This document shows, one piece after another, positions 1 through 7,407 of a stretch of 45,545 nt of DNA. The stretch is from Solirubrobacter deserti (GTDB taxonomy: Bacteria > Actinomycetota > Thermoleophilia > Solirubrobacterales > Solirubrobacteraceae). The DNA is taken from positions 1 to 45,545 of the forward strand of contig NZ_JAPCID010000055.1 in the NCBI RefSeq assembly GCF_027587175.1, read 5' to 3'. Position 1 is the first letter of the stretch; every line of letters begins with the position of its first letter. The translations under genes and the position numbers were made by a program. Under the pieces are notes generated by a model. That model was not told the DNA's origin. It worked only from the letters and a program-made list of their open reading frames with translations, and ran no database searches.

Positions 1-680
1 CGGCGACGGCAAGCGGCGACACCGCGCGCGACCGCGCTCCGGGCCGCGGCGCCGCGGCCCACGACGACGCGCTCGCCGCTCCGCCGCGCGGCGACGCGCC
101 CGACGACGCGCTCGCCGAACCCGCCCGCAGCGACGACGACGCCGATCCCGCGCGCGGCTCCGCTTCCCGACTCGGCGGCGCGATCCTGATGATCGCCGCC
201 GCGACCGTGGTCGGCGTCGTGCTCGCGTTCGTGTTCACGCGCGGCGAGGACGAGCCCGAGCCGCCCGGGGGCGCGTCCGTCACGGCGACGGCCACGCCGT
301 CGGCCACCGCCGTCGGCGCCAATCAGATCCTGCTGCGCGGGCCCGCGGGATCCACGTCGGTCGGGCTGATGGAGCTCTTCCAGGCCAATGACGAAACCGT
401 GCGGTTCGCGCTCGCGGCACAGGGCGTCGCGCCGAACGCCTCCGGCGAGCGCTATTCGATCTGGCTCACCCGCGAGGGCGGCGCGCCGCGGCTGCTCGGG
501 GACGTCCAGACGCCGGTCGGCGAGAACGGTCAGCTGACCGCGGCCGGGCCGGGCAACGAGGACACCGACGAGTTCCTCGAGTGGCTGCAGGCGTACGACA
601 GCATCGCCGTGACGCTCGACGAGAAGGGCGCGAAGGAGCCCGGCAAGGTCATCCTGAGCGGCGCGCTGCCTACGCGGTGA
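1..680 (+). CDS. Membrane protein with RskA-like extracellular domain (5' truncated by window edge)
   Basis: The frame is open from base 3, so the true start lies left of the window; the first internal ATG at 189 falls inside the membrane helix and is not the start. The visible part is a cytoplasmic Ala/Asp/Arg-rich low-complexity stretch, one transmembrane helix (from about 174), then an outer domain of about 130 residues. That domain has the pattern of the C-terminal domain of anti-sigma-K factors (YSIWLTREGG, then DSIAVTLDEKG and GKVILSGAL). Such proteins hold an ECF sigma factor at the membrane through an N-terminal domain, which is outside the window here. An anti-sigma role is therefore an inference. 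The 3' end overlaps the convergent downstream gene by 11 bp. Confidence 0.7.
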   Translation, partial: ATASGDTARDRAPGRGAAAHDDALAAPPRGDAPDDALAEPARSDDDADPARGSASRLGGAILMIAAATVVGVVLAFVFTRGEDEPEPPGGASVTATATPSATAVGANQILLRGPAGSTSVGLMELFQANDETVRFALAAQGVAPNASGERYSIWLTREGGAPRLLGDVQTPVGENGQLTAAGPGNEDTDEFLEWLQAYDSIAVTLDEKGAKEPGKVILSGALPTR

Positions 681-2217
681 TCAGCTTGCCGGGGTTCATG
701 ATCCCGGCCGGATCGCAGCGCGTCTTCACCGTCCGCAGCAGCTCCATTCCCAGCTCGCCGATCTCGTCGCCCAGATAGGGCGCGTGATCGCGGCCCACGG
801 CGTGGTGGTGGGTGATCGTGCCGCCGTTGGCGACGATCGCGCGGGACGCCGCGTCCTTGAACGCGCGCCACTGCCCGACCGGGTCCTCGGACTGCGCGCC
901 CAGCACCGTGAAGTACAGCGAAGCGCCCGTCGCGTACACGTGCGAGACGTGGCAGCCGACGTGCAGCCCCGGCAGCGCCGCCGGCACCGCCCGGTAGAGG
1001 CGCTCGAGGTTCGACCAGGTCGTCGCCGTCTCCAAGGTCTCGACCAGCACGCCCCGGTCGAGCAGGTCGTCGCGCAGGTGCGGGCCCGCGAAGCGCGACT
1101 TCTCCCACGCGTGCCCCGGCGACGGCCCCAGCGGCAGCGCCCCGCCGCGGATCAGCTTCCGAGCGGCCGACGCGCGCCCCGTCGCGCCCTGCCAGCCGCA
1201 TACGAGCAGGCAGCGACCGCCGAGCAGCCGCCGGCCCACCGTGCCCGTCCCGGCCAGCGCCAGCGACGTCCGCGTCTCCTGCTCGTCCGAGAGCCGCGCG
1301 ATGTCCGGCGCGATCCCGTCCTGCTCGAGCGCCCGCAGCAGCTCGGCGCCCGCGAGGAACGACTCGACGGACCACCCGTCGAACGACACCTCGCCCCGCC
1401 GCCGCACCCGCAGCGCGACCGACGTGATCACGCCGAGCGTTCCCTCCGACCCCAGCACGAGCTCGCGCAGCGAGGGCCCCGCGGCCGACGCCGGTGCGTC
1501 CAGCGTCGCCAGCGACCCGGAGGGCGTCACGCACGAGAGCGCCACGACCTGCTCGTCGATCCGGCCGTGTCCCGTCGAGGTCTGGCCCGCCGAGCGCGTC
1601 GCCGCGCACCCGCCGACCGTCGCCCACTCGTAGGACTGCGGCACATGCCCGAGCGCCAGGCCGTGCGCGCGCAGCGCCGCGTCCGCCTCGGGCAGCCGGG
1701 TCCCCGGCTCGAACACCGCGACCAGCGACCGCGGATCGACCGACACGACCCGGTCCAGCCGCCCCAGGTCCAGCGACACCAGCGAGGAGAACGGCCCGCG
1801 CTCCCCCGCGAGCCCGCCCACCACGCTCGTCCCGCCGCCGAACGGCACCACGGCCACGCCGTACTCGCCACACACGCGCAGCACCTCGGCCACCGCGGCC
1901 GCATCGCCCGGCGCGACCACCGCGTCGGGCGCCGAGGCGAAATCCCCGCTCCGCGACGCCAGCAGGTCGAGGTAGGACTTCCCGCGCGTCCGCAAGACCC
2001 GCGACAGGTCGTCGTCGCGCACCTCGGCGACCGCCTCCAGCCGCTCCCGCAGCCCGTTCGGCAACGACGGTGCCGGCAGCGACACCGACTCGACAGGTCG
2101 CGAGACGACATCGCCCGACACGCCGAGCTCCTGGCGCAGCACGTCCCGCGCGTGCTCGGGCAGCGACGGCCCGGCCCCGGGCTCGCCCCAGCCCCAGAAG
2201 ACCTGCTCGCGCCTCAC
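670..2217 (-). CDS. agpS: FAD-linked oxidase, alkylglycerone-phosphate synthase family
   Basis: 515 residues from a GTG start that overlaps the apt stop (GTGA). The FAD-binding PCMH domain (about residues 90-270) carries VVPFGGGTSVVGG and the flavin-contact stretch SYEWATVGGCAATRSAG. The C-terminal cap has the histidine motif ITHHHAVGRDH and the closing CDPAGIMNPGKL, both typical of alkyldihydroxyacetonephosphate synthase. That enzyme swaps the acyl chain of acyl-DHAP for a fatty alcohol, making the ether bond of ether lipids. Actinobacteria carry several family members of unproven substrate, so another FAD-linked oxidation is possible. It is the last gene of the proS-to-agpS run and is translationally coupled to apt. 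Confidence 0.8.
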   Translation of the reverse strand: MRREQVFWGWGEPGAGPSLPEHARDVLRQELGVSGDVVSRPVESVSLPAPSLPNGLRERLEAVAEVRDDDLSRVLRTRGKSYLDLLASRSGDFASAPDAVVAPGDAAAVAEVLRVCGEYGVAVVPFGGGTSVVGGLAGERGPFSSLVSLDLGRLDRVVSVDPRSLVAVFEPGTRLPEADAALRAHGLALGHVPQSYEWATVGGCAATRSAGQTSTGHGRIDEQVVALSCVTPSGSLATLDAPASAAGPSLRELVLGSEGTLGVITSVALRVRRRGEVSFDGWSVESFLAGAELLRALEQDGIAPDIARLSDEQETRTSLALAGTGTVGRRLLGGRCLLVCGWQGATGRASAARKLIRGGALPLGPSPGHAWEKSRFAGPHLRDDLLDRGVLVETLETATTWSNLERLYRAVPAALPGLHVGCHVSHVYATGASLYFTVLGAQSEDPVGQWRAFKDAASRAIVANGGTITHHHAVGRDHAPYLGDEIGELGMELLRTVKTRCDPAGIMNPGKLITA

Positions 2218-2735
2218 TCGCCGTCGTAGGCGATCAGCGTCTTGACGTCGATCCCGTCGAGCTTCTCACGTCCGCCCAGGAACGACAGCTCGACGAGGAA
2301 CCCGAAGCCCGCGACCTGCGCCCCGCGCCCCCGGACCAGGTCCACCAGCGCGGCGGCCGTCCCGCCCGTGGCGAGCAGGTCGTCGTGGAGCAGGACTCGC
2401 GCCCCGTCGGCGATCGCGTCCGCGTGCATCTCCAGCGCGTCCACCCCGTACTCGAGGATGTACTCCGCCGACACCGTCTCCCCCGGCAGCTTGCCGGGCT
2501 TGCGCGCCGGCACGAACCCGACGCCCAGCTCGCGCGCCAGCGCGGCGCCCAGGATGAACCCGCGCGCCTCGGCCGCCACCACGAAGTCGACGGACAGCGG
2601 CCGCGCCCACTCCGCCAGGGACGACACCGCGAAGTCCAACGCGTCGAAGTCCAGCAGCAGCGGCGTGATGTCCTTGAAAACGATCCCTTCCTTCGGAAAG
2701 TCCGGGATGTCGCGGATGTAAGAGGCCAGGTTCAT
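2214..2735 (-). CDS. apt: Adenine phosphoribosyltransferase
   Basis: 173 residues, normal for Apt. It converts adenine and PRPP to AMP in purine salvage in the cytosol. The N-terminus IRDIPDFPKEGIVFKDITPLL is diagnostic, and the PRPP loop is VLLHDDLLATGGTAAA. The ATG overlaps the stop of the upstream MerR gene (ATGA, 2732-2735), and its own stop overlaps the GTG of the FAD-linked oxidase, so it lies inside one tightly coupled operon. Nothing unusual is seen in the active site. Confidence 0.95.
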   Translation of the reverse strand: MNLASYIRDIPDFPKEGIVFKDITPLLLDFDALDFAVSSLAEWARPLSVDFVVAAEARGFILGAALARELGVGFVPARKPGKLPGETVSAEYILEYGVDALEMHADAIADGARVLLHDDLLATGGTAAALVDLVRGRGAQVAGFGFLVELSFLGGREKLDGIDVKTLIAYDGE

Positions 2736-3520
2736 CCGATGATCCGCCGCAGATCCCGGACCAGCAGCAGGTGCTTGAGGTGCGAGGCGACCGCCGCGAG
2801 GTTCTCCAGCGCGTCGATCGCCTCACGCCGCCGCTCCGGGTTGCGCGAGCGCAGGGAGGGCGCGAGGATCTGGTTCAGCAGCGCCGCCTCGCGCTCGGCC
2901 GACGACTTGAACACGCGCAGGTTGCGGCCCGCGACGCCGTACGCGGCGAGCTCGCGCACCGCGCGCACGATCTCGCGGTCGGTCTCGTCGTAGAAGCGGG
3001 TGCCGTCGCGCGGGACGCCCTTGATGATCCCGAAGTCCTCGAGCTCCTGCACGAGCCGGAGCTCGGCGCCCGTGTCCTCGACGATGTCGTCGAGCGAGAA
3101 CGTCGGGCCGCCCGAGCGCACGGAGATCGCCATCCGCCGCGGCGACGCCGCCCGCGGCGCCGGAGCGGCCGGCGCGCCCCCGTCACCGGACGAGGTGCTC
3201 GAGGACGCCTCCTCGACCATCCGCCCCGCGGCGAGCTCCTGCCGGATCACGGCCAGCGGCATGTACTCGTCGCGCTGCAGGCGCAGGATCGTCCGCAGCC
3301 GCTGCACGTCGGACGGCGAGTACAGCCGGTACCCGCCGGGCGTGCGCCGCGGCGTGATCAGCTTCTGGTCCTCCAGATAGCGGATCTTGGAGATCGAGAT
3401 GTCCGGGAACTCCTGCTGGAGCCCCTTGCACACCGCCCCGATGGTCAGCGACTTGGCCTGCCTCGGCGACTGGACTGCCTGTTCGCTCGCCCCACTCGCG
3501 GCGTCGTCGGTCACAGCCAC
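2732..3520 (-). CDS. MerR-family regulator, FtsR-like
   Basis: 262 residues from a GTG that directly abuts the stop of the FHA gene. Residues about 25-95 form a MerR winged helix: SKIRYLEDQKLITPRRTPGGYRLYS is cut here as SKIRYLEDQKL and TPGGYRLYSPSDVQRL. A second, MerR-like/regulatory half follows after a Ser/Ala/Pro-rich linker. It has no cysteine metal site, so it is not a metal sensor. Mycobacterial Rv1828 and corynebacterial FtsR, which control ftsZ and growth genes, share this architecture and also lie next to the garA/odhI gene, as here. Orthology is inferred from domain layout and position. Confidence 0.85.
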   Translation of the reverse strand: MAVTDDAASGASEQAVQSPRQAKSLTIGAVCKGLQQEFPDISISKIRYLEDQKLITPRRTPGGYRLYSPSDVQRLRTILRLQRDEYMPLAVIRQELAAGRMVEEASSSTSSGDGGAPAAPAPRAASPRRMAISVRSGGPTFSLDDIVEDTGAELRLVQELEDFGIIKGVPRDGTRFYDETDREIVRAVRELAAYGVAGRNLRVFKSSAEREAALLNQILAPSLRSRNPERRREAIDALENLAAVASHLKHLLLVRDLRRIIG

Positions 3521-3994
3521 TCAGCGGGCGAGGTAGGTGAGCTTGTATTTGCCGACCTGCAGCTCGTCGCCGTCGGCGAGCTTGTGCGAATCCACGCGGC
3601 GGCGGTTGACGTAGGTGCCGTTCAATGAGCCGGAATCATCCAGGAACCAGTCCCCCGCGCGCCGCACGAGCACGGCGTGCTCGCGTGAGACGGTGACATC
3701 GTCGAGGAAGATCGCGGCATCCGGGGAACGCCCGATGACGAGTCGGTCGCCTTCGAGAGGGAACGACTGGCCGACGCGGCCGCCGCCGGAGCGGATGACC
3801 AGGGCGCCCGTGGCGGCCGCGACGTCGCCGACGTCGACCGGCTTGAGCTCGCCGGTCTGCTCGTCGACCATGTACGTCGCGGTCGTCGCGTCCTCACGCG
3901 TGTCTTCACGCGTGCCGACGTAGGCGCCGCAGCGCTGGCAGTAGTTCGCCCCCTCCGTGACGACGAACCCGCACTCGGGGCAGTGACGGGCCAA
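3521..3994 (-). CDS. GarA/OdhI-like FHA protein with N-terminal zinc ribbon
   Basis: 157 residues from a TTG start behind a strong GGAGG at 8 nt spacing. Residues 1-27 are a zinc ribbon (C5, C8, C19, C22). Residues 36-41 (ATTATY) lie where GarA carries its phosphorylated ETTS threonines. Residues 63-157 are an FHA domain with the phosphothreonine-binding residues G88-R89, S103-x2-H106 and N125-G126; the stretch IFLDDVTVSREH closely resembles mycobacterial GarA. GarA/OdhI binds and inhibits 2-oxoglutarate dehydrogenase and acts on glutamate enzymes until phosphorylated by PknB/PknG. Mycobacterial GarA, as known to me, has no zinc ribbon. The downstream MerR gene is in the same order as Rv1827-Rv1828. 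Confidence 0.88.
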   Translation of the reverse strand: MARHCPECGFVVTEGANYCQRCGAYVGTREDTREDATTATYMVDEQTGELKPVDVGDVAAATGALVIRSGGGRVGQSFPLEGDRLVIGRSPDAAIFLDDVTVSREHAVLVRRAGDWFLDDSGSLNGTYVNRRRVDSHKLADGDELQVGKYKLTYLAR

Positions 3995-4014
3995 AGGCCG
4001 AACCTCCGCGCGAG

Positions 4015-4275
4015 CTAGATGGTGTCGTCGCCGGCGCCCGTGGCGCGACCGGCAAGGATGTCGGTCAAACGCTGGACGTCGGCACCGGAGATGACTTCCT
4101 CGCCGCCCTCGTGCTTCTTGCGGAGGCGGTTGACCAGCTCAGCCCGCAGGATGTCGATCTTGCCGTGGAGGATCCGCCGGCGATAGGACACCTCCTGCTC
4201 CTCGTCAGTGAGCTGCTGGATGAGGTCCTTGAGCTCCTGGTCGGAGAGTGAACCGAGATCGGGGAAGGTGTCCAT
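4015..4275 (-). CDS. Small helical protein, RsiG-like anti-sigma candidate (c-di-GMP motif)
   Basis: 86 residues, almost wholly helical and charged. On one helix it carries E26-x3-S30-x2-R33-x3-H37-x3-D41. This is the c-di-GMP-binding signature E-x3-S-x2-R-x3-Q-x3-D described for RsiG, the anti-sigma factor of WhiG in Streptomyces and Rubrobacter, with Gln replaced by His. Only one copy of the motif is present, as in the homodimeric Rubrobacter protein. By analogy it would sequester a FliA/WhiG-type sigma factor when loaded with c-di-GMP. No such sigma gene lies in the window. The gene sits between the CDP-alcohol transferase (62 nt gap) and the GarA-like gene. The family call rests on the motif; function is inferred. 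Confidence 0.75.
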   Translation of the reverse strand: MDTFPDLGSLSDQELKDLIQQLTDEEQEVSYRRRILHGKIDILRAELVNRLRKKHEGGEEVISGADVQRLTDILAGRATGAGDDTI

Positions 4276-4337
4276 CTGTTAACGAGTCCTCTCCTCTGGG
4301 CGACGAGACGGAAGGGGAAGCATAGCGTTCGTAAAGC

Positions 4338-4982
4338 TCAACTAGAGCCTTGGCCTCGCGCCATGCGCAGACCATCACGAACGTACTGCACCGTGGAGCC
4401 GAGCACCAGCACCAACCCCACGTACAGACACGCCAGGGCGAGCCACTCCACACTGCAGAGCGCGAAGAACAGGGCGCTGAAGATCGGCCACACGCCCCAC
4501 CTACCCAACCAGTTGATCTTCAGCTCAACTTGACGGTACATCGCGTACCGGGCCAGACCGAGCATGAACAGCTCGCGCGCGGTGAGGATCGCGAGCGCCC
4601 AGCGCGGCAGCAGGTCGAAGTGCCAGCAGACGATCACGCCCGACAGGATCAGCATGCGGTCCACGAGCGGGTCCAGCAGCGCGCCCATGCGCGAGTACTG
4701 GCGCGTCACGCGCGCCGCGATGCCATCGAGGTAGTCGCTCCAGCCGATGATCGCGAACAGCACGGCCGGCAGCGCGTCCGTGCCGGACTCCGAGTTCAAA
4801 GCGAGCACCAGGAAGACCGGCACCAGGAGCAGCCGGGCGTACCCGATGGCGTTCGGGATCGTCCACGGGCGCAGGGGCGCGCCAGGCTGCGTCTCCGGCG
4901 GCGGCGGGCCCGAGCGGTCGAGCCCGGACAGCCGCCGGAACGTGAGCCGTTGCCGCTTGTCTTCTACGGGAGCGTCTTCCAC
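4338..4982 (-). CDS. CDP-alcohol phosphatidyltransferase (PgsA-like)
   Basis: 214 residues from a GTG that overlaps the proS 3' end by 19 bp; the first 40 residues are polar and poorly conserved, so a later start is possible. The integral membrane core carries the full CDP-alcohol motif, with DYLDGIAAR followed by GALLDPLVDR, whose four aspartates bind the metal ions and CDP moiety. Several hydrophobic helices follow. The family joins CDP-diacylglycerol to glycerol-3-phosphate, inositol phosphate or phosphatidylglycerol in the inner leaflet. The exact alcohol cannot be told from sequence. CdsA encoded at 23533-24327 would supply the CDP-diacylglycerol. Confidence 0.88.
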   Translation of the reverse strand: MEDAPVEDKRQRLTFRRLSGLDRSGPPPPETQPGAPLRPWTIPNAIGYARLLLVPVFLVLALNSESGTDALPAVLFAIIGWSDYLDGIAARVTRQYSRMGALLDPLVDRMLILSGVIVCWHFDLLPRWALAILTARELFMLGLARYAMYRQVELKINWLGRWGVWPIFSALFFALCSVEWLALACLYVGLVLVLGSTVQYVRDGLRMARGQGSS

Positions 4983-6655
4983 AGCTCGTGCGCGGCCTCC
5001 GCCGCCCCCTCGAGCGGGACGGAGCGCGTCTCGCGCCCGCGCCGGACCTGGGCCTCGATCTCGCCCGCCTCGATCGTGCGCTTGCCGATCGTCAGCCGCA
5101 GCGGGCAGCCCAGCAGCTCGGCGTCGGCGAACTTCGCGCCCGGGCCGCCTTCGCGGTCGTCGTAGATGACGTCCAGGCCGAGCGCGCGCAGCTCGTCGTA
5201 GAGCTTGTCCGCGAGCGCGGCCTCGTCCGTGCCCGGCTTGCCGAGACCCACGAGGTGGATGTCGAACGGCGCGAGCGAGCGCGGCCAGGAGATGCCCTTC
5301 TCGTCCGCGAACTGCTCGACCGCGGCCGCGCAGATGCGCGCCGGGCCGATGCCGTAGGACCCCATCCAGATCGGGTGCGACTGCCCGTCCTCGTCCAGGT
5401 AGGTCGCGCCCAGCGGGACCGAGTAGCGCGTGCCGAGCTTGAAGATGTTGCCGATCTCGATCGCGGGCTCGATCCGGATCTCGTGCCCGTCGACGGTGTC
5501 GCCGGCGACGACGCTGCGCACGTCCACCTGCGTGAACTCGAAGTCACGCGCGGGATCAACGCCCCGCAGGTGCGCGTCCGCCTTGTTCGCGCCCGCGATG
5601 TAGGAATGGCCGTCGAGCGCGGCGTCGAGCAGGATCGGCACGCCGGAGACCCCGACCGGGCCGATGAAGCCCGCCGGGCCGATCCGGTCCTCGAACTCGG
5701 CCTCGTGCGCCGGGCGGAAGCTCGCGCCGAGCGCGTTGCCGAGCTTGATGTCGTTGACCTTGTGGTCACCGCGCACGAGCACGAGCCGCAGCTCGTCCTC
5801 GCCGACGATGATCGGGTAGGCCTTGATCAGCGCGCCGGCCGGCACGCCCGCGAGCGTGGCCACCGCTTCGATGGTCGTGGCGCCGGGCGTGGAGAACTCC
5901 TCGGGGGCGTCCAGCGCCTCCGGCAGCTCCACGGGCTGCGGCGTGGCGCTCGCGACCTCCACATTGGCCGCGTAGCCCGGCGCGAGCGCGACGTCGTTCT
6001 CGCCCGCGGGGCACGGCGCCATGTACTCGTGCGCGCCCGTGCCGCCCATCATGCCGACGTCCGAGTCCACCCGGTACCACTCGAGCCCGCAGCGGTCGAA
6101 GATCCTGTCGTAGGCCTCGCGGTGCTTGTCATAGCCCACGTCCAGGCCCGCCGCGTCGCGGTCGAACGTGTACGAGTCCTTCATGATGAACTCGCGCGTC
6201 CGGAGCACGCCGGCGCGGGGGCGCGGCTCGTCGCGCTCCTTGGTCTGGAAGTGGTAGAGGATCAGCGGCAGGTCGCGGTAGGAGCGCACGACCTGGGCCA
6301 CGTGCGAGGTGACGACCTCTTCGTGGGTCATCGCCAGCACCATGTCCGCGCCGCGGCGGTCCTTGAGCCGGAACAGCTCGCCGCCGATCGCGTCGTAGCG
6401 GCCGGACTTCTGCCACAGCTCGGCGGGGTTCAGGACCGGCATCAGCATCTCCTGCGCGCCGATCGCGTCGAGCTCCTCGCGCACGATCTGCACCGCCTTC
6501 TGGTGCACGCGCCAACCCGCCGGGAGCCACGACCACAGCCCGGCGCCGACCTGGCGGATCATGCCGGCGCGCACCAAGAGCTTGTGCGAGAGCGCCTCCG
6601 CGTCGGCGGGCGGCTGCTTCTCGGTGGGTAGGAAGTACTGGCTCAGTCGGGTCAT
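4964..6655 (-). CDS. proS: Prolyl-tRNA synthetase, bacterial type
   Basis: 563 residues, the length expected for the bacterial form with an inserted editing domain. Class II motifs are clear: motif 2 around [20 protein letters not shown] and motif 3 near the end of the catalytic core ([18 protein letters not shown]). The insertion domain occupies roughly residues 230-390 and would deacylate Ala-tRNA(Pro). The C-terminal anticodon domain contains [21 protein letters not shown]. There is no Shine-Dalgarno before the ATG, but a TAGGCT box ends 12 nt upstream, suggesting a leaderless transcript. In many bacteria proS follows rseP-ispG; here ispG is 4.6 kb away, separated by the SOD/glycosidase cassette. 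Confidence 0.97.
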   Translation of the reverse strand: MTRLSQYFLPTEKQPPADAEALSHKLLVRAGMIRQVGAGLWSWLPAGWRVHQKAVQIVREELDAIGAQEMLMPVLNPAELWQKSGRYDAIGGELFRLKDRRGADMVLAMTHEEVVTSHVAQVVRSYRDLPLILYHFQTKERDEPRPRAGVLRTREFIMKDSYTFDRDAAGLDVGYDKHREAYDRIFDRCGLEWYRVDSDVGMMGGTGAHEYMAPCPAGENDVALAPGYAANVEVASATPQPVELPEALDAPEEFSTPGATTIEAVATLAGVPAGALIKAYPIIVGEDELRLVLVRGDHKVNDIKLGNALGASFRPAHEAEFEDRIGPAGFIGPVGVSGVPILLDAALDGHSYIAGANKADAHLRGVDPARDFEFTQVDVRSVVAGDTVDGHEIRIEPAIEIGNIFKLGTRYSVPLGATYLDEDGQSHPIWMGSYGIGPARICAAAVEQFADEKGISWPRSLAPFDIHLVGLGKPGTDEAALADKLYDELRALGLDVIYDDREGGPGAKFADAELLGCPLRLTIGKRTIEAGEIEAQVRRGRETRSVPLEGAAEAAHELWKTLP

Positions 6656-6667
6656 AAGGAGGCCCGA

Positions 6668-6673
6668 AGCCTA
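6668..6673 (-). promoter_or_regulatory. Probable -10 box of proS
   Basis: Reads TAGGCT on the minus strand and ends 12 nt before the proS ATG, which lacks a Shine-Dalgarno sequence. No convincing -35 element is visible. Confidence 0.4.
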
Positions 6674-6754
6674 GTCGCCGGAGGTTGCGGACCGGCGCGC
6701 GGTGATAGAACGCAGGGACCGACGCAGAGTTCGAACCCGCTGGGAGGCACCCCG

Positions 6755-7360
6755 ATGGCTTACGAAGTTCCCGCGCTGCCGTACGCGTACGACGCGCTCG
6801 AGCCGCACATCGACGAGGCCACGATGAAGGTGCATCACGACAAGCACCATCAGGCCTACGTCGACAAGGCCAACGCCGCGCTCGAGGGCACGGAGTGGGC
6901 CGACAAGTCGGTCGAGGAGGTCCTCAAGAACCTCGATTCGCTGCCGGCCGACAAGCAGAAGGCCGTGCGCAACAACGCCGGCGGCCACTACAACCACTCG
7001 CTCTTCTGGGAGATGCTGTCGCCGGACGGCGGCGGTGAGCCCAGTGGCGAGCTCGCCGAGGCGATCAACAGCGCCTTCGGCTCCTTCGACGAGTTCAAGG
7101 CCAAGTTCAAGGAGGCGGGCGTCAACCAGTTCGGCTCCGGCTGGGCCTGGCTGGTCTACGACGGCTCGGGTGTCGCCATCACGAGCACGCCGAACCAGGA
7201 CTCCCCGATCTCGGCCGGCCAGGCGCCGCTGCTGGGCGCCGACGTCTGGGAGCACGCCTACTACCTCAAGTACCAGAACAAGCGCCCGGACTACCTGGAC
7301 GCCTTCTGGAACGTCGTGAACTGGGCGAAGGTCGCCGAGCTGTACGCCGCCGCCAAGTAA
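6755..7360 (+). CDS. sodA: Superoxide dismutase, Fe/Mn type
   Basis: 201 residues, standard length. It dismutes superoxide to oxygen and peroxide in the cytosol. Metal ligands are visible: H27 in the MKVHHDKHH segment, the histidine in [10 protein letters not shown], and the aspartate and histidine in [12 protein letters not shown]. The closing DAFWNVVNW is diagnostic. A GGGAGG Shine-Dalgarno lies 8 nt before the ATG, unlike many gene starts in this window. Mn and Fe forms cannot be separated with certainty; the [13 protein letters not shown] context favours Mn or cambialistic use. The gene is divergent from proS and is followed 47 bp later by the first glycosidase. Confidence 0.96.
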   Translation: MAYEVPALPYAYDALEPHIDEATMKVHHDKHHQAYVDKANAALEGTEWADKSVEEVLKNLDSLPADKQKAVRNNAGGHYNHSLFWEMLSPDGGGEPSGELAEAINSAFGSFDEFKAKFKEAGVNQFGSGWAWLVYDGSGVAITSTPNQDSPISAGQAPLLGADVWEHAYYLKYQNKRPDYLDAFWNVVNWAKVAELYAAAK

Positions 7361-7407
7361 GCGACTTTTCGCTCACTCCGCAACTCCCGTCCGGGCGGGG
7401 CGTTGGA

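Noticed and set aside
784-2993. Long plus-strand frames over the 670-3520 genes
   Set aside because: Arg/Pro-rich shadow frames; the minus strand carries recognisable agpS, apt and MerR proteins.
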